NCBI RefSeq assembly: GCF_000972385.1
Contig: NZ_JXTE01000024.1
Coordinates: forward strand, 1 to 64,000
Origin: Streptomyces sp. WM6386
Lineage (GTDB): Bacteria; Actinomycetota; Actinomycetes; Streptomycetales; Streptomycetaceae
DNA length: 64,000 nucleotides
Direction of reading: 5' to 3'
The translations under genes were made by a program, and so were the position numbers. Of the stretch, positions 7,736 through 15,992 are shown piece after piece. The notes under the pieces were generated by a model. It was not told the DNA's origin, did no database searches, and was given only the letters and a program-made list of their open reading frames with translations. Every line of letters begins with the position of its first letter. Positions within the stretch are counted from its first letter, which is position 1.

Positions 7736-9715
7736 TCAGAGGGACGTCCAGACGATGTAGCCCACGGCGGCGAGGATGATGGTGAGGATGATGATCACAA
7801 AGGCCGTGTTCACGGGGTCCAGTCCGCCGAGCACGGACCGCTCCGCCGACCGCCGGTCGGCCCGCCTCTCGGGGGCATGCCTCTCGTCCGGCTCGGGATG
7901 CGGCCGCCAGGCCTGCGGAGGGCGGGCCTGAGGGTCGGCGACGGGCCTCGGCGGGGGCCTTTCGGCCCGGGCCGCGCTCCGGACGGACGGGGCGGTGAGC
8001 GCGTAACCCTCGTCCCGCAGCAGCAGGTCGGACAGGGCGTACCGGACCCGGGTCTCGGCCGCTTCCTCCCCCGCCCGCCACAGTGCGGCCGTGAGGAGCC
8101 CCAACGGTGCGTCGTCCCCGGCGCGTTCCACGACGGCCCAGGCGTCCGCGGCCTTGAGCTGGGGGCCGTAGGCGGCGGTGAGCAGAGCCGTGTAGCAGTC
8201 GACCTCTGTCGCCTTGTCCCCGCGGGCGGCCGCTTCGATCTCGGCACGCAGCAGACCGCGCTCGAACCACGCCCGGGCGACCTTCTCTCGTGCCTTCTTG
8301 TCGGTTCCGGCGCCCAGATGGCGGCGCAGCACGAGGGCGGCGGCGCCCGGGTCGGGGCCGGCGCTCCGGTGGACGAAGTCCAGCAGGGCGGACGCGGGGG
8401 ACGGTGCGAACAGCCCCTCGCGGTCCAGGTGGGACACCTCCATCCCGAGTGTCAGGGCCATGCCCACCAGATACATGGCCCAGGGTTCCGACAGGTCGAG
8501 GCCTTCGCTCGGCACCCGGCTCAGGAACTCGCCGGCCACCCACTCCGGGCGGGGCCGTGCCTGTGCCGTCTCCTGGATCAGGTCCGCCGGACAGTTCCGG
8601 GTCAGACAGACGACCACGGCTTCTCGCATGGCGGTCTCGCGCAGTTCGGGATGGCGCACGGACCGCGGCTCGTTGTGTCCCCACCGACTGACCACGTCGA
8701 TGAGCAGATGGGCGGGCTGTTCGCGCAGTTCCCCGGAGAGTCGCAGGCTCGCGCTGCTGACCTTGCCGCGCGTCGAGGCCCTGCGCAGCACATCGTCGTC
8801 GAGGAGGAGGTCGAGCGGGAGCAGGTCGTCGACGATCCGGCCGTCGACGACCGGTACCGACCGCCGCCACGCCGTGACGTCGTCGGCCGTGGCGACCCCG
8901 GCACTCGGCCGCACCCGGTGCACCGCCGCGTACCCGGCGTCCAGATACAGCTCCACCAGTTGCGCGGCGAAGCCGGTGCCGTCCGCATCGAGCGGTGCGA
9001 CGGCGGGTTCGACGCGCAGCCGTTGGTTGACGTAGTACGACTGCGGCGGCCGGGCGGAGAGGAAGACCACCCGCGGTTGATGGCCGCCCACGTCGGTGGT
9101 CTCCCGGCCGGCGAAGGTCCATGGCCGACCGGGCACCGGTCCGAGGATGTCGTGCACCGCGGTCATCATCGGCAGGGCGTATTCCGGCCGGGTGATGAAG
9201 GTGAAGTCGGCGCCGGGCGCGCGGAGCGCATGGGCGACGGCCGCGGTCAGCTGGTCCTTCGGGATGTCCCGCACCGCCGCGCGCAGGCCGTCCAGGCCCG
9301 GCCCCGCGGCATCGCGCAGCTCCTCGATGCCGAGCGGGGCGAGCCGGGCGTCCGGTCCCTGCGGTTCGCGCTCGCGCCAGCCGGACCAGTCGTGCAGCCC
9401 CAGGGCCAGGGCCGCGTCGATCAGGTGCGGGTCGCCGACCAGGGCATGGGTCAGGGTGGCACCGGCACGGCCGTGCGCGTTGCGTGCGGGGAGCTTGCGC
9501 AGTACGGCGGCCTCGTCCTCGAAGACCAGATGGACCAGGCCCGCCCGTGTCTCGCCCGGGTCGTCGGCCTCGTCCTTGGCGGCCCAGACGCTCGGCAGCC
9601 GCCCGGTCCAGCGGTCCAGGGTCGGCGCTCCGGAGTCGGCCACGGGGCGCACCCCGGCGTTGCCTGCGCTGTCCCGTTCGGCCCAGCCGAAGAGGATCTG
9701 ATGGACGGCGGTCAT
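7736..9715 (-). CDS. GTPase-associated protein 1 (GAP1)-like, C-terminal membrane anchor
   Basis: The start is the ATG at 9715, which overlaps the GTPase stop (ATGA). The frame continues upstream only as a shadow of the GTPase. The 659-residue protein begins MTAVHQILFGWAERDSAG, reminiscent of the N-terminal domain of GTPase-associated protein 1 in actinobacterial GTPase systems. A large mostly alpha/beta middle follows. The C-terminus is an Arg/Pro-rich linker and a hydrophobic helix (VNTAFVIIILTIILAAVGYIVW) that should anchor it in the membrane. No catalytic motif is evident. Position directly after the GTPase and before a membrane pair suggests it is the partner or effector controlled by the GTPase. 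Family assignment is from memory of the conserved start and context. Confidence 0.65.
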   Translation of the reverse strand: MTAVHQILFGWAERDSAGNAGVRPVADSGAPTLDRWTGRLPSVWAAKDEADDPGETRAGLVHLVFEDEAAVLRKLPARNAHGRAGATLTHALVGDPHLIDAALALGLHDWSGWREREPQGPDARLAPLGIEELRDAAGPGLDGLRAAVRDIPKDQLTAAVAHALRAPGADFTFITRPEYALPMMTAVHDILGPVPGRPWTFAGRETTDVGGHQPRVVFLSARPPQSYYVNQRLRVEPAVAPLDADGTGFAAQLVELYLDAGYAAVHRVRPSAGVATADDVTAWRRSVPVVDGRIVDDLLPLDLLLDDDVLRRASTRGKVSSASLRLSGELREQPAHLLIDVVSRWGHNEPRSVRHPELRETAMREAVVVCLTRNCPADLIQETAQARPRPEWVAGEFLSRVPSEGLDLSEPWAMYLVGMALTLGMEVSHLDREGLFAPSPASALLDFVHRSAGPDPGAAALVLRRHLGAGTDKKAREKVARAWFERGLLRAEIEAAARGDKATEVDCYTALLTAAYGPQLKAADAWAVVERAGDDAPLGLLTAALWRAGEEAAETRVRYALSDLLLRDEGYALTAPSVRSAARAERPPPRPVADPQARPPQAWRPHPEPDERHAPERRADRRSAERSVLGGLDPVNTAFVIIILTIILAAVGYIVWTSL

Positions 9716-10788
9716 CCGACGGCTCCCTGACCGAGGTCGGTGGGTCCGAGGACCCCGCACATGGCGAACAGCGCGAGCAAGGGTTTGAGGGTGCGACGCG
9801 GGGCGAAGCCCCCATGGGGAGAGCGCTGGACGCCTTCCTCGTCGATGGCGCCGTGGCCGGTCGCGGTGGCGAAGTGCAGGGTCGAGGGGGCGCAGCGGGC
9901 GAAGGGCGCGAGCCAGCCGCGGGCACCCCGGGAGCTGAGGAAGGCATAGGCGTCCTCGCTCTCCGCCTCCACGGTGCGCAGTTCCAGTTCCTCCTCGGGC
10001 GAGGTGTCCCTGAACCACCGCTCCACCAGGGCTTCGTGATGCCTGAGCAAGTCGCTCTTGCCGACCACGACGGCGGCGGGCAGCGGCATGAACTCCTCCC
10101 CCTCGTACCCGCGCAGTCGCGCGATCTTGTTCAGTACGACGTCGAAGGACGGGTCGCCGGTGACGCTTCCGGAGGAGCCGGTGAGGCCGCGGATCCGGCT
10201 CGGGTCGACGACGAAGACCAGGGCGCCGGCCGCGCCGAGGAACGGCACCTCGGCCTCGTGGTTGGCGAGCCACTCGCCGGAGACGTCGAAGAAGGCCACG
10301 GCGAAGTTGCGTCCGGTCCTGCTGCTGTGGACCCACAGGGCGTCGGTGAACTCGGGCGGCCCGGCAGGCGTACCGGGGATGCCCTGGCCCTGGTCGAGGA
10401 AGGGGCGGACGACGTTCTTCAGGTACTCCTGGTGCTTCTTCAGGTCGAGTCCGCCGACGACCAGTCCGAGCCGTGACATCCGGTCCGCGTCCGAGAGCAT
10501 GCCCACCATCGCGGCGAGCAGATGACTCTTGCCGGCCGCGGACTCGCCCACCACTCCGATCACGAGCGGATGGCCGAAGTCGCCGTATTTGCCGGGCAGG
10601 ACGTGCGGTTCACCACCGCCCTCGCACAGCCGGTAGGCGTTGAGCGTGCGCTGGCTCCAGACCACGTCGTCCTCGCCGTCCCGGCGGACGAGGGGTTCCG
10701 TACGGTTGTCGGCCGTCATGGTGACGATCTGGGCCCGCGCCCAGTCCACCATGTTCAGGCAGATGGGGCACCTCACCTGTGCTGCCAT
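9712..10788 (-). CDS. TRAFAC-type GTPase with N-terminal zinc-binding motif
   Basis: The 358-residue protein has a Walker A/G1 motif GESAAGKS at residues 81-88, a Walker B/G3-like DVSGEW at 168-173 and a plausible G4 motif GKSD (in AAVVVGKSDLL). This fits a P-loop GTPase of the TRAFAC/double-GTPase kind used in bacterial conflict systems. The N-terminus holds CPIC (C7, C10) and further cysteines (C55) that may bind zinc. It lies 10 bases downstream of the kinase-like gene and overlaps the GAP1-like gene by ATGA. Inferred role: nucleotide-driven switch of module B. Confidence 0.8.
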   Translation of the reverse strand: MAAQVRCPICLNMVDWARAQIVTMTADNRTEPLVRRDGEDDVVWSQRTLNAYRLCEGGGEPHVLPGKYGDFGHPLVIGVVGESAAGKSHLLAAMVGMLSDADRMSRLGLVVGGLDLKKHQEYLKNVVRPFLDQGQGIPGTPAGPPEFTDALWVHSSRTGRNFAVAFFDVSGEWLANHEAEVPFLGAAGALVFVVDPSRIRGLTGSSGSVTGDPSFDVVLNKIARLRGYEGEEFMPLPAAVVVGKSDLLRHHEALVERWFRDTSPEEELELRTVEAESEDAYAFLSSRGARGWLAPFARCAPSTLHFATATGHGAIDEEGVQRSPHGGFAPRRTLKPLLALFAMCGVLGPTDLGQGAVG

Positions 10789-10798
10789 GTCGTCCTCC

Positions 10799-11830
10799 TC
10801 ACCACACCAGCGCGGCGACGAGCGCCACCACGGCCACGACGGCCACCAACACGATCACTCCGGTCACGGTGGCCCCACGCGTGGTGGCGGGGCCCGCGTA
10901 GGTATGGGCGGGCGCGCGCGACACCCGGGGCGGTGGCGGCGGAGCCAGGACCCGTTGGCGGTACGCCCGCTGCCGGGCGCGCAGTTCGTGGAAGCGTCTG
11001 CGGGCCTCCATCTCCACCTCGACCGGTGTGTGGGGGCGGGCCGTCTCCGGCTTGACCGATCCCCCCTCCCAGCGGGTGCGCAGGGTGAACCCGCTGATCC
11101 GGTGCCGGGCGGAGTCGGTGAAGACCCCTTCGAGGAGGTTGCGCAGACTGCTGTCGAGGAGTCTGACCCGGCCCCGCATCTCAGGGGTCGCGGCGGCGTC
11201 CTCGCCGGTCGCCAGCTGGAAGATCACCGCACCGGCGGGGTACACGTCGTCCCGGCAGTCGGCCTTGCCCAGGGCCGCCGTCTGTTCGGGGGACCGCCAC
11301 GGATCGGTGCCCACCGCCGCGCCGCGGTCCTCGCCCTCGTGCACGGCGATGCCGGACTCGGTGAGCTGGACGGATTTGCCGTCCCAGAGCAGCGCCTCGG
11401 GCCGGATGTCACGGTGTACCACGCGTAACTCGTTCAGCTTGGTGAGGACGGCGATGATGCCGTCCACCGCACTCCACAGCTCCCCGGGAGGGAGCGGGAG
11501 TTCGTCGCGGAGCTCGGACAGCGGGCGGCCCCTGCGGACGGCGACCAGGAAGGGGGCCCGGCCGTCCGGCCGGTGACCTATGACCCGGCTGAGCTCGGGC
11601 GGATAGCTGGTGACGCCGAGCCGGCGGACCAGCAGGTCCGCGAACCTGACGGCATTGGCCAGCTCCCGGCGGGCCTGGTCGGTGTAGGCGATGCGCTGCA
11701 CGACCCGCTCGCCGCCTCCGTGCACCAGGACGCCTCGGCGTTCCCGGAACCCGTCCCTTGTTTTCTCCCCCTGATCGAAGTCGATCTCGAAGATCGACTT
11801 CTCGGCACCGCGGCCACCACAGGTGATCAT
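10799..11830 (-). CDS. Protein-kinase-like protein, probable pseudokinase, C-terminal TM
   Basis: With the ATG at 11830 (343 residues) the protein has a kinase fold signature: HRD at 139-141 (VVHRDIRPEALLWDG), an APE-like DPWRSPEQ near 176-183, and DVYPAGAVIFQLATG typical of subdomain IX. The nucleotide-binding residues are damaged. The VAIK lysine position reads VVQRI (43-47) and DFG is replaced by ESG (TESG, 157-160). It is therefore likely catalytically weak or dead and acts as a scaffold. A C-terminal hydrophobic helix (GVIVLVAVVAVVALVAALVW) anchors it, as in Ser/Thr kinases of actinobacteria. The frame is open to 11935, but upstream starts would overlap the divergent promoter region. It is first in the module B operon. 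Confidence 0.78.
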   Translation of the reverse strand: MITCGGRGAEKSIFEIDFDQGEKTRDGFRERRGVLVHGGGERVVQRIAYTDQARRELANAVRFADLLVRRLGVTSYPPELSRVIGHRPDGRAPFLVAVRRGRPLSELRDELPLPPGELWSAVDGIIAVLTKLNELRVVHRDIRPEALLWDGKSVQLTESGIAVHEGEDRGAAVGTDPWRSPEQTAALGKADCRDDVYPAGAVIFQLATGEDAAATPEMRGRVRLLDSSLRNLLEGVFTDSARHRISGFTLRTRWEGGSVKPETARPHTPVEVEMEARRRFHELRARQRAYRQRVLAPPPPPRVSRAPAHTYAGPATTRGATVTGVIVLVAVVAVVALVAALVW

Positions 11831-11964
11831 TTCCAGACGCTCGATCAAGCCCGCCCCCGATAAGTGTGCTGCGCAATCCGAAAGTACACCCACGGGACGG
11901 CTCGGCAAGTACTCTTCTTGCGAACCACCGCACACACAGGGGAAGTTGGCTCGGGGGACGAGAT
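11831..11964. other. Divergent intergenic region between modules B and C
   Basis: These 134 bases separate two divergent operons and should carry both promoters. The segment, together with the first 80 bases of the rightward gene, is visibly less GC-rich than its surroundings. I could not assign a convincing -35/-10 pair or operator. GGGGGACGAG lies just before the ATG at 11965 and is a plausible ribosome binding site. Confidence 0.5.
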
Positions 11965-12822
11965 ATGGCCGGTCCGACCTGGAAACAAATGCGCGACGAC
12001 GGTGTATTCGAATTGTTGGGCGAATTATTTCCGGACGTGACGAGCAGTCACGCCCTTTTGGAAGACCTCGGTGTCAACCCGGCGATCCTGCTTCCCTTCG
12101 CCCCACCGCTGACCGCCGCCGACTGGTGGCGCGGCACGTGTCAGGCCCTGGACCGGGGCCGGGTCGCGGGAGTGAGGCCGTCCGACCTGCTCGTGGCGGC
12201 GGCGGCCAGGTACCCCGGCCACACGGAGCTGCGGAACCTGGCCGGCGGCGCCGCGCCGGCCGCGCCCGTGCGGGTGCTGTGTCTGATGTCCGCACCGCTC
12301 GACGAGGCCCGGCTGCGGCTCGGCGCCGAGCAGCGCGTCATCCGGGAGGCCGAGGCCCGCTCCGCGGGGCGCCTGGCCGTGACGGTCCATCCCGCCACCC
12401 GGATCGCCGACATCCTGCCGCAACTCGACGCCGTACTCCCGCAGATCGTGCACTTCGCCGGGCACGGCACCGACGACGGCCGGCTGCTCTTCGAGGACGA
12501 GACGGGCGCCTCGGCGGCGGTACCCGTCGAGGCACTGACCCCCGCACTCGGTCTGCACGCCCCGCTGGACTGTGTGGTCCTCAACTCCTGCTGGACGGCG
12601 GCGTACGCGGAGGGGCTCCTCAAGTGCGCGCACACCGTGGTGGGCACGGTGAGTGAACTCGACGACGAGGCGGGACTCGCCTTCGCGGAGGGCTTCTACA
12701 TCTCGCTCGCCCATTCCCCCGACATCGAGCGGGCCTGCGCGGCCGGGCGCGCGGCACTGCGGCTGAACGGCCATTCCCCGGACGATCTGCGTCACATCTC
12801 CCGTACGGAAAGCGGCACATGA
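11965..12822 (+). CDS. EAD1-CHAT caspase-like protease with an early TTA codon
   Basis: The ATG at 11965 gives 285 residues. Residues 4-92 match an effector-associated adaptor domain (EAD1): LLGELFP, LLEDLG, WWRGTCQALDRG, YPGHTEL. The same pattern begins the E2 fusion at 14487. The rest is a CHAT protease with predicted catalytic His in HFAGHGTDDGRL and Cys in VVLNSCWTAAYAEGL, both intact. EADs recruit effectors to partners by like-with-like contact, so this protease may be brought to other EAD1 proteins. Codon 21 (12025-12027) is TTA, which in Streptomyces needs the bldA tRNA, so full expression may be tied to development. The stop overlaps the next ATG (ATGA at 12819). Confidence 0.86.
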   Translation: MAGPTWKQMRDDGVFELLGELFPDVTSSHALLEDLGVNPAILLPFAPPLTAADWWRGTCQALDRGRVAGVRPSDLLVAAAARYPGHTELRNLAGGAAPAAPVRVLCLMSAPLDEARLRLGAEQRVIREAEARSAGRLAVTVHPATRIADILPQLDAVLPQIVHFAGHGTDDGRLLFEDETGASAAVPVEALTPALGLHAPLDCVVLNSCWTAAYAEGLLKCAHTVVGTVSELDDEAGLAFAEGFYISLAHSPDIERACAAGRAALRLNGHSPDDLRHISRTESGT

Positions 12823-13475
12823 CGGGTCCTCAGCAGGGCGGCGGGCTCGACGAGTCCGTGGCCACCTCCGCCCCGCCCGAAGTGTCCAGCGCCTTCGACC
12901 GCGGCCAGCAGCGTGGGGAGAACCCCCAGGTGGCCGGCGCCGACGGACCGGCCTCCACGACGCTGGACTCACGCTGGCTCGGTACCTGGCGGCGGCCGGG
13001 CGACCGTCGCCGGGCGCCCTGCCGGGTGTGCGGACACACCTTCCGCCTGGACGACACGGTCTATCTGCGCCATTCGGCGGACGGCAAGCTCGCCGACGTC
13101 ACCCATCACCTGCGCAATCTGCCGTGCAGCGGCCACGCGACGCCTTCGGAGATGCCCGACCCCCGTGCGCAGGCCGCGTTCTTCCGCGGGGTGGACGCCG
13201 CCGACCCGTCGCCGGACACCCTGCACACCATGCGGCTGATGCCCGACGACCCGGCCCTGGGACACCCCCGACAGCGCAACGCCTGTTTCGTGTGCCGGCA
13301 CACGTTCCGGCTCTTCGAGACGGTCGTCGTCTGCCCCTGCTCCCCCCAGGACCGCGGTTGCCTCAAGGCGGTCCACCAGGATCCGGCCCGCGGCCTCGGC
13401 TGCTTCGAGCAGTGGCGCAGCGACCTCAAGGTCGTCCAGTGCCCCATGAACTTCCGTACGCTGAAGGGGAGTTGA
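12819..13475 (+). CDS. RING-like double zinc-finger protein, candidate E3-like factor
   Basis: The 218-residue protein has two Cys/His clusters after a disordered N-terminus of about 60 residues. The first reads PCRVCGHTFRLDDTVYL with LPCSGH further on. The second reads ACFVCRHTFRL, then CPCS, GCLKAVH and GCFEQW. The spacing and the shared CxxCxHTFRL motif suggest two treble-clef or RING-like modules, the second being the more RING-like. The gene lies immediately before E1-, E2- and JAB-type genes, so an E3-like or substrate-adaptor role in ubiquitin-like conjugation is a reasonable inference. It could instead be a plain zinc-binding adaptor. The gene overlaps the CHAT gene and is followed by E1 after one base. 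Confidence 0.7.
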   Translation: MTGPQQGGGLDESVATSAPPEVSSAFDRGQQRGENPQVAGADGPASTTLDSRWLGTWRRPGDRRRAPCRVCGHTFRLDDTVYLRHSADGKLADVTHHLRNLPCSGHATPSEMPDPRAQAAFFRGVDAADPSPDTLHTMRLMPDDPALGHPRQRNACFVCRHTFRLFETVVVCPCSPQDRGCLKAVHQDPARGLGCFEQWRSDLKVVQCPMNFRTLKGS

Positions 13476-13476
13476 C

Positions 13477-14490
13477 ATGGGGCGATTCGATCGGCACGAG
13501 CGCATCCCGGGCTGGGACCAACGGCAGCTCGCCGCAGCCACGGTCGTGGTGGTCGGAGTCGGCGCCCTGGGCAGCCAGCTCGCCCAGCAACTGGCTCTGG
13601 CCGGCACCGGGCGCCTGGTGCTGTGCGACCCCGACTCCGTCTCGGAGTCCAACCTCAGCCGGGCCCCGCTGTTCCGCGCCGAGGACATCGGCCGGCCCAA
13701 GGCACCGACCGCCGCGCACCGGCTCGGCGAACTCTCCCCCGTGACCCGTGTGGACGCCCGGACCGCCCCCCTGGTCAGCGGAGTGGGACTGGCCGAGCTG
13801 CGCGAGGCCACGCTCGTCGTCAGCTGCCTGGACAGCCTGGCCGCCCGGCTCCAGCTCAGCGGGCGCTGCCAGCTCGTCGGTGTCCCGCTGCTCGACGGCG
13901 GCACCAGCCCCTGGGGCGGGGAGATCCGGCTCTACGAACCGTCCGGCGCCTGCTTCGGCTGCGGCCTCACCGCCAGGGACCGGGCCGCCCAGGACGACCC
14001 CTGGGCCTGCTCGGACGCCACCACGACCGACGCCGGGGCCTCCGCCCCGGTCTCGGCGCTGATCGGGGCGTGGCTGGCGGTGACCGTCGTACGGCTGGTG
14101 TGCGGGGCCGGGACCACGCCCGGCCTGGTCCGGGTGGACGCGGCGAGCGGTACGGCGGCCCCGGTCCGGATCCGCCGCGATCCGGACTGCCCGCTGCATA
14201 CCCGTATCCCCGCCCCGCTCGTGTCCCCGACACCACACACCGTCCGGTCCACCCCTGCCGACCTCGCCGCCCATCTCGCCCCGGAGGAGTCCGTGATGAC
14301 CTGGGCGCCCCTGCCCGGATCCCCGCCGACGCAGCAGTCCACCCGGCTCACCGACGCGTCCCCGCACACCCCGCTCGCCGAACTCGGCGTGGCCCCCCGC
14401 GAGATCCTGCCGGTCCTCGGGACCGGACGTACCCGAAGAATCCGCTACCTGGAACTCTCCGAGGCCGGCGGGAAAGGAAGCTCCCGGTGA
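13477..14490 (+). CDS. E1-like (ThiF/MoeB fold) adenylating enzyme
   Basis: The 337-residue protein has a Rossmann nucleotide-binding motif GVGALG at 27-32, then LCDPDSVSESNLSRAPLF with the conserved Asp and Arg, GRPKA with the conserved Lys, and SCLDS with the late conserved Asp. CFGC (C159, C162) and C238 look like part of a zinc site. C178 in WACSDATT is a candidate thioester cysteine. Such enzymes adenylate the C-terminus of ubiquitin-like proteins. The E2-like protein is encoded next with a GTGA overlap at 14487, so this gene very probably charges the ubiquitin-like/E2 partner of this operon and not a cofactor-biosynthesis protein. Confidence 0.88.
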   Translation: MGRFDRHERIPGWDQRQLAAATVVVVGVGALGSQLAQQLALAGTGRLVLCDPDSVSESNLSRAPLFRAEDIGRPKAPTAAHRLGELSPVTRVDARTAPLVSGVGLAELREATLVVSCLDSLAARLQLSGRCQLVGVPLLDGGTSPWGGEIRLYEPSGACFGCGLTARDRAAQDDPWACSDATTTDAGASAPVSALIGAWLAVTVVRLVCGAGTTPGLVRVDAASGTAAPVRIRRDPDCPLHTRIPAPLVSPTPHTVRSTPADLAAHLAPEESVMTWAPLPGSPPTQQSTRLTDASPHTPLAELGVAPREILPVLGTGRTRRIRYLELSEAGGKGSSR

Positions 14491-15992
14491 CAAACGACGC
14501 GGGCAAACTGCCCACCGAGATCAAGCAGGTCCTGATCGACACCCTGGCCAACGTGTACGTCACCCAGGCGCAGGCCGAGGAACTCCTGGAGGACATGGAC
14601 TTCCCGCCGCAGACCCGGCCCCGCTGGGACGCGAGCCGGGAGGTCGTCGCCTTCTGGCGACAGGTCGTACGCGCCCTGGAACTCGGCGCCGTGCCGCGCG
14701 AAGGGGTCCCCCAGCTGGTGGAGACCGCGCTCCGGCGCTGGCCCGGCAATCACGACCTGCAGAAGATCAGGGAGTTCCTGCGCACCGAGCAGCGCGAGCA
14801 CACCGGAGCCGGCGGGAACGCGGACACGCTGTACCGGACCATCGAGTTCGTCGGCAGCGAGGCATATCCGGAGTTCCTCCAGCTGGTCCGCGAACTGGTC
14901 GACCACGGGGCCGTGCAGCTCTACGCCAACCACCAGCAGGCCGCGTTCCAGGTCGCCGAGATGCCCCAGGACCGGCTTCGGCAACTGCAGGAACGGGCGG
15001 CGCGGATCGCGCCCGGCGTCGAAGTGCTCTACGGGGAGCACGACTTCCGCCCGGCCCTGTACACCCGCCTCCAGTTCCGGGGCCCCGACCAGCAGTTGTA
15101 CGAGATCCCGTACGTCCCGAACACGACCCTGCCCAGCGAACTGGTGCCCACCATCTGGGCGGAGTACCGCCCCGAGGTGTCCCGGGACGCCAACGGGCAG
15201 CTGCGCCGGGCCGTGGTCGACTACCGCGACGAGAACGGCGAGGCCCGGCGGCTGGATCCGGATGTCCCGCTGTTCAACCAGGGCATCCGCGACGGCGGTC
15301 AGCTGGAGGTGTCGGCCGAGTCGACGGCGGGCGTCGACTCCCTGCTGCGCCTGGAGGCCATCGCGCAGGCCCGTGAGGACATCGCCGACTTCGCCGACGA
15401 GCACGAGGAGTTCACGCTGGTCCGCATGGACGACGACCGGCTGCCGCTGCGGTTCGAGGTGGAGCTCCATGTCCCGGGCTTCGCCCCGCCGGAGGACCTG
15501 GAGGCCTGGCCGCTGGAGCCCCGGCCGATCGACCGTCATGAACTGGTCATCGGGCTGCCGTCCGAGTTCCCCATCCAGGCGCCCCGGGTGCTGTGGCTGT
15601 CGGAGGTGTTCCACCCGAACATCGCCCGCGACGAGGAACTCGGCAAGGGCTCCGTCTGCCTGGGGCCGCTGATGACCGACTACACACCCGACCTGAGCCT
15701 GTACGCGCTGTGCCAGATGCTCATCGACATGGCCCGCTACCGCAACTACGAGATCCTCCCGCACGACTACAAGTTCGCCCTGGACTTCGAAAGCGTGGTG
15801 CGGGACATGCTGCAGCGCGGCGGCTACCTCGACCAGGCGGCGGCCGCCTGGGCGCTGTCGATCGAGGGCCAGGAACGCATCAAGGAGATCGGCGGCACCA
15901 CCTGGCTGGCCCGGGCGGGGCTGACGGCCAGGGCCGATCGTTCCCGGTCCCTGACAGTCCATCGCGTGGAGGCGAGCCCGGATGAGCACTGA
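14487..15992 (+). CDS. EAD1 - ubiquitin-like - E2 (UBC) fusion protein
   Basis: The 501-residue protein starts at the GTG overlapping the E1 stop. Residues about 8-95 form an EAD1 adaptor (ELLEDMDFP, FWRQVVRALELG, RRWPGNHDLQKI). A second small domain follows (about 105-180). Residues about 190-285 look like a beta-grasp (ubiquitin/YukD-like) domain, with DQQLYEIPYVPNTTLPSELV and LDPDVPLFNQGIRDGGQLEV. The rest is an E2 fold with HPN (H376) and catalytic C391 in GSVCLGPL. The internal ubiquitin-like domain has no exposed diglycine, so it may be a docking module; no separate ubiquitin-like gene is visible nearby. EAD1 links this conjugation enzyme to the EAD1-CHAT protease at 11965. Confidence 0.85.
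   Translation: MTNDAGKLPTEIKQVLIDTLANVYVTQAQAEELLEDMDFPPQTRPRWDASREVVAFWRQVVRALELGAVPREGVPQLVETALRRWPGNHDLQKIREFLRTEQREHTGAGGNADTLYRTIEFVGSEAYPEFLQLVRELVDHGAVQLYANHQQAAFQVAEMPQDRLRQLQERAARIAPGVEVLYGEHDFRPALYTRLQFRGPDQQLYEIPYVPNTTLPSELVPTIWAEYRPEVSRDANGQLRRAVVDYRDENGEARRLDPDVPLFNQGIRDGGQLEVSAESTAGVDSLLRLEAIAQAREDIADFADEHEEFTLVRMDDDRLPLRFEVELHVPGFAPPEDLEAWPLEPRPIDRHELVIGLPSEFPIQAPRVLWLSEVFHPNIARDEELGKGSVCLGPLMTDYTPDLSLYALCQMLIDMARYRNYEILPHDYKFALDFESVVRDMLQRGGYLDQAAAAWALSIEGQERIKEIGGTTWLARAGLTARADRSRSLTVHRVEASPDEH

Noticed and set aside
7178..9730. Long rightward frame opposite the GAP1-like gene
   Set aside because: Gly/Arg/Val-rich shadow, no motif, and the leftward genes form coupled starts and stops.
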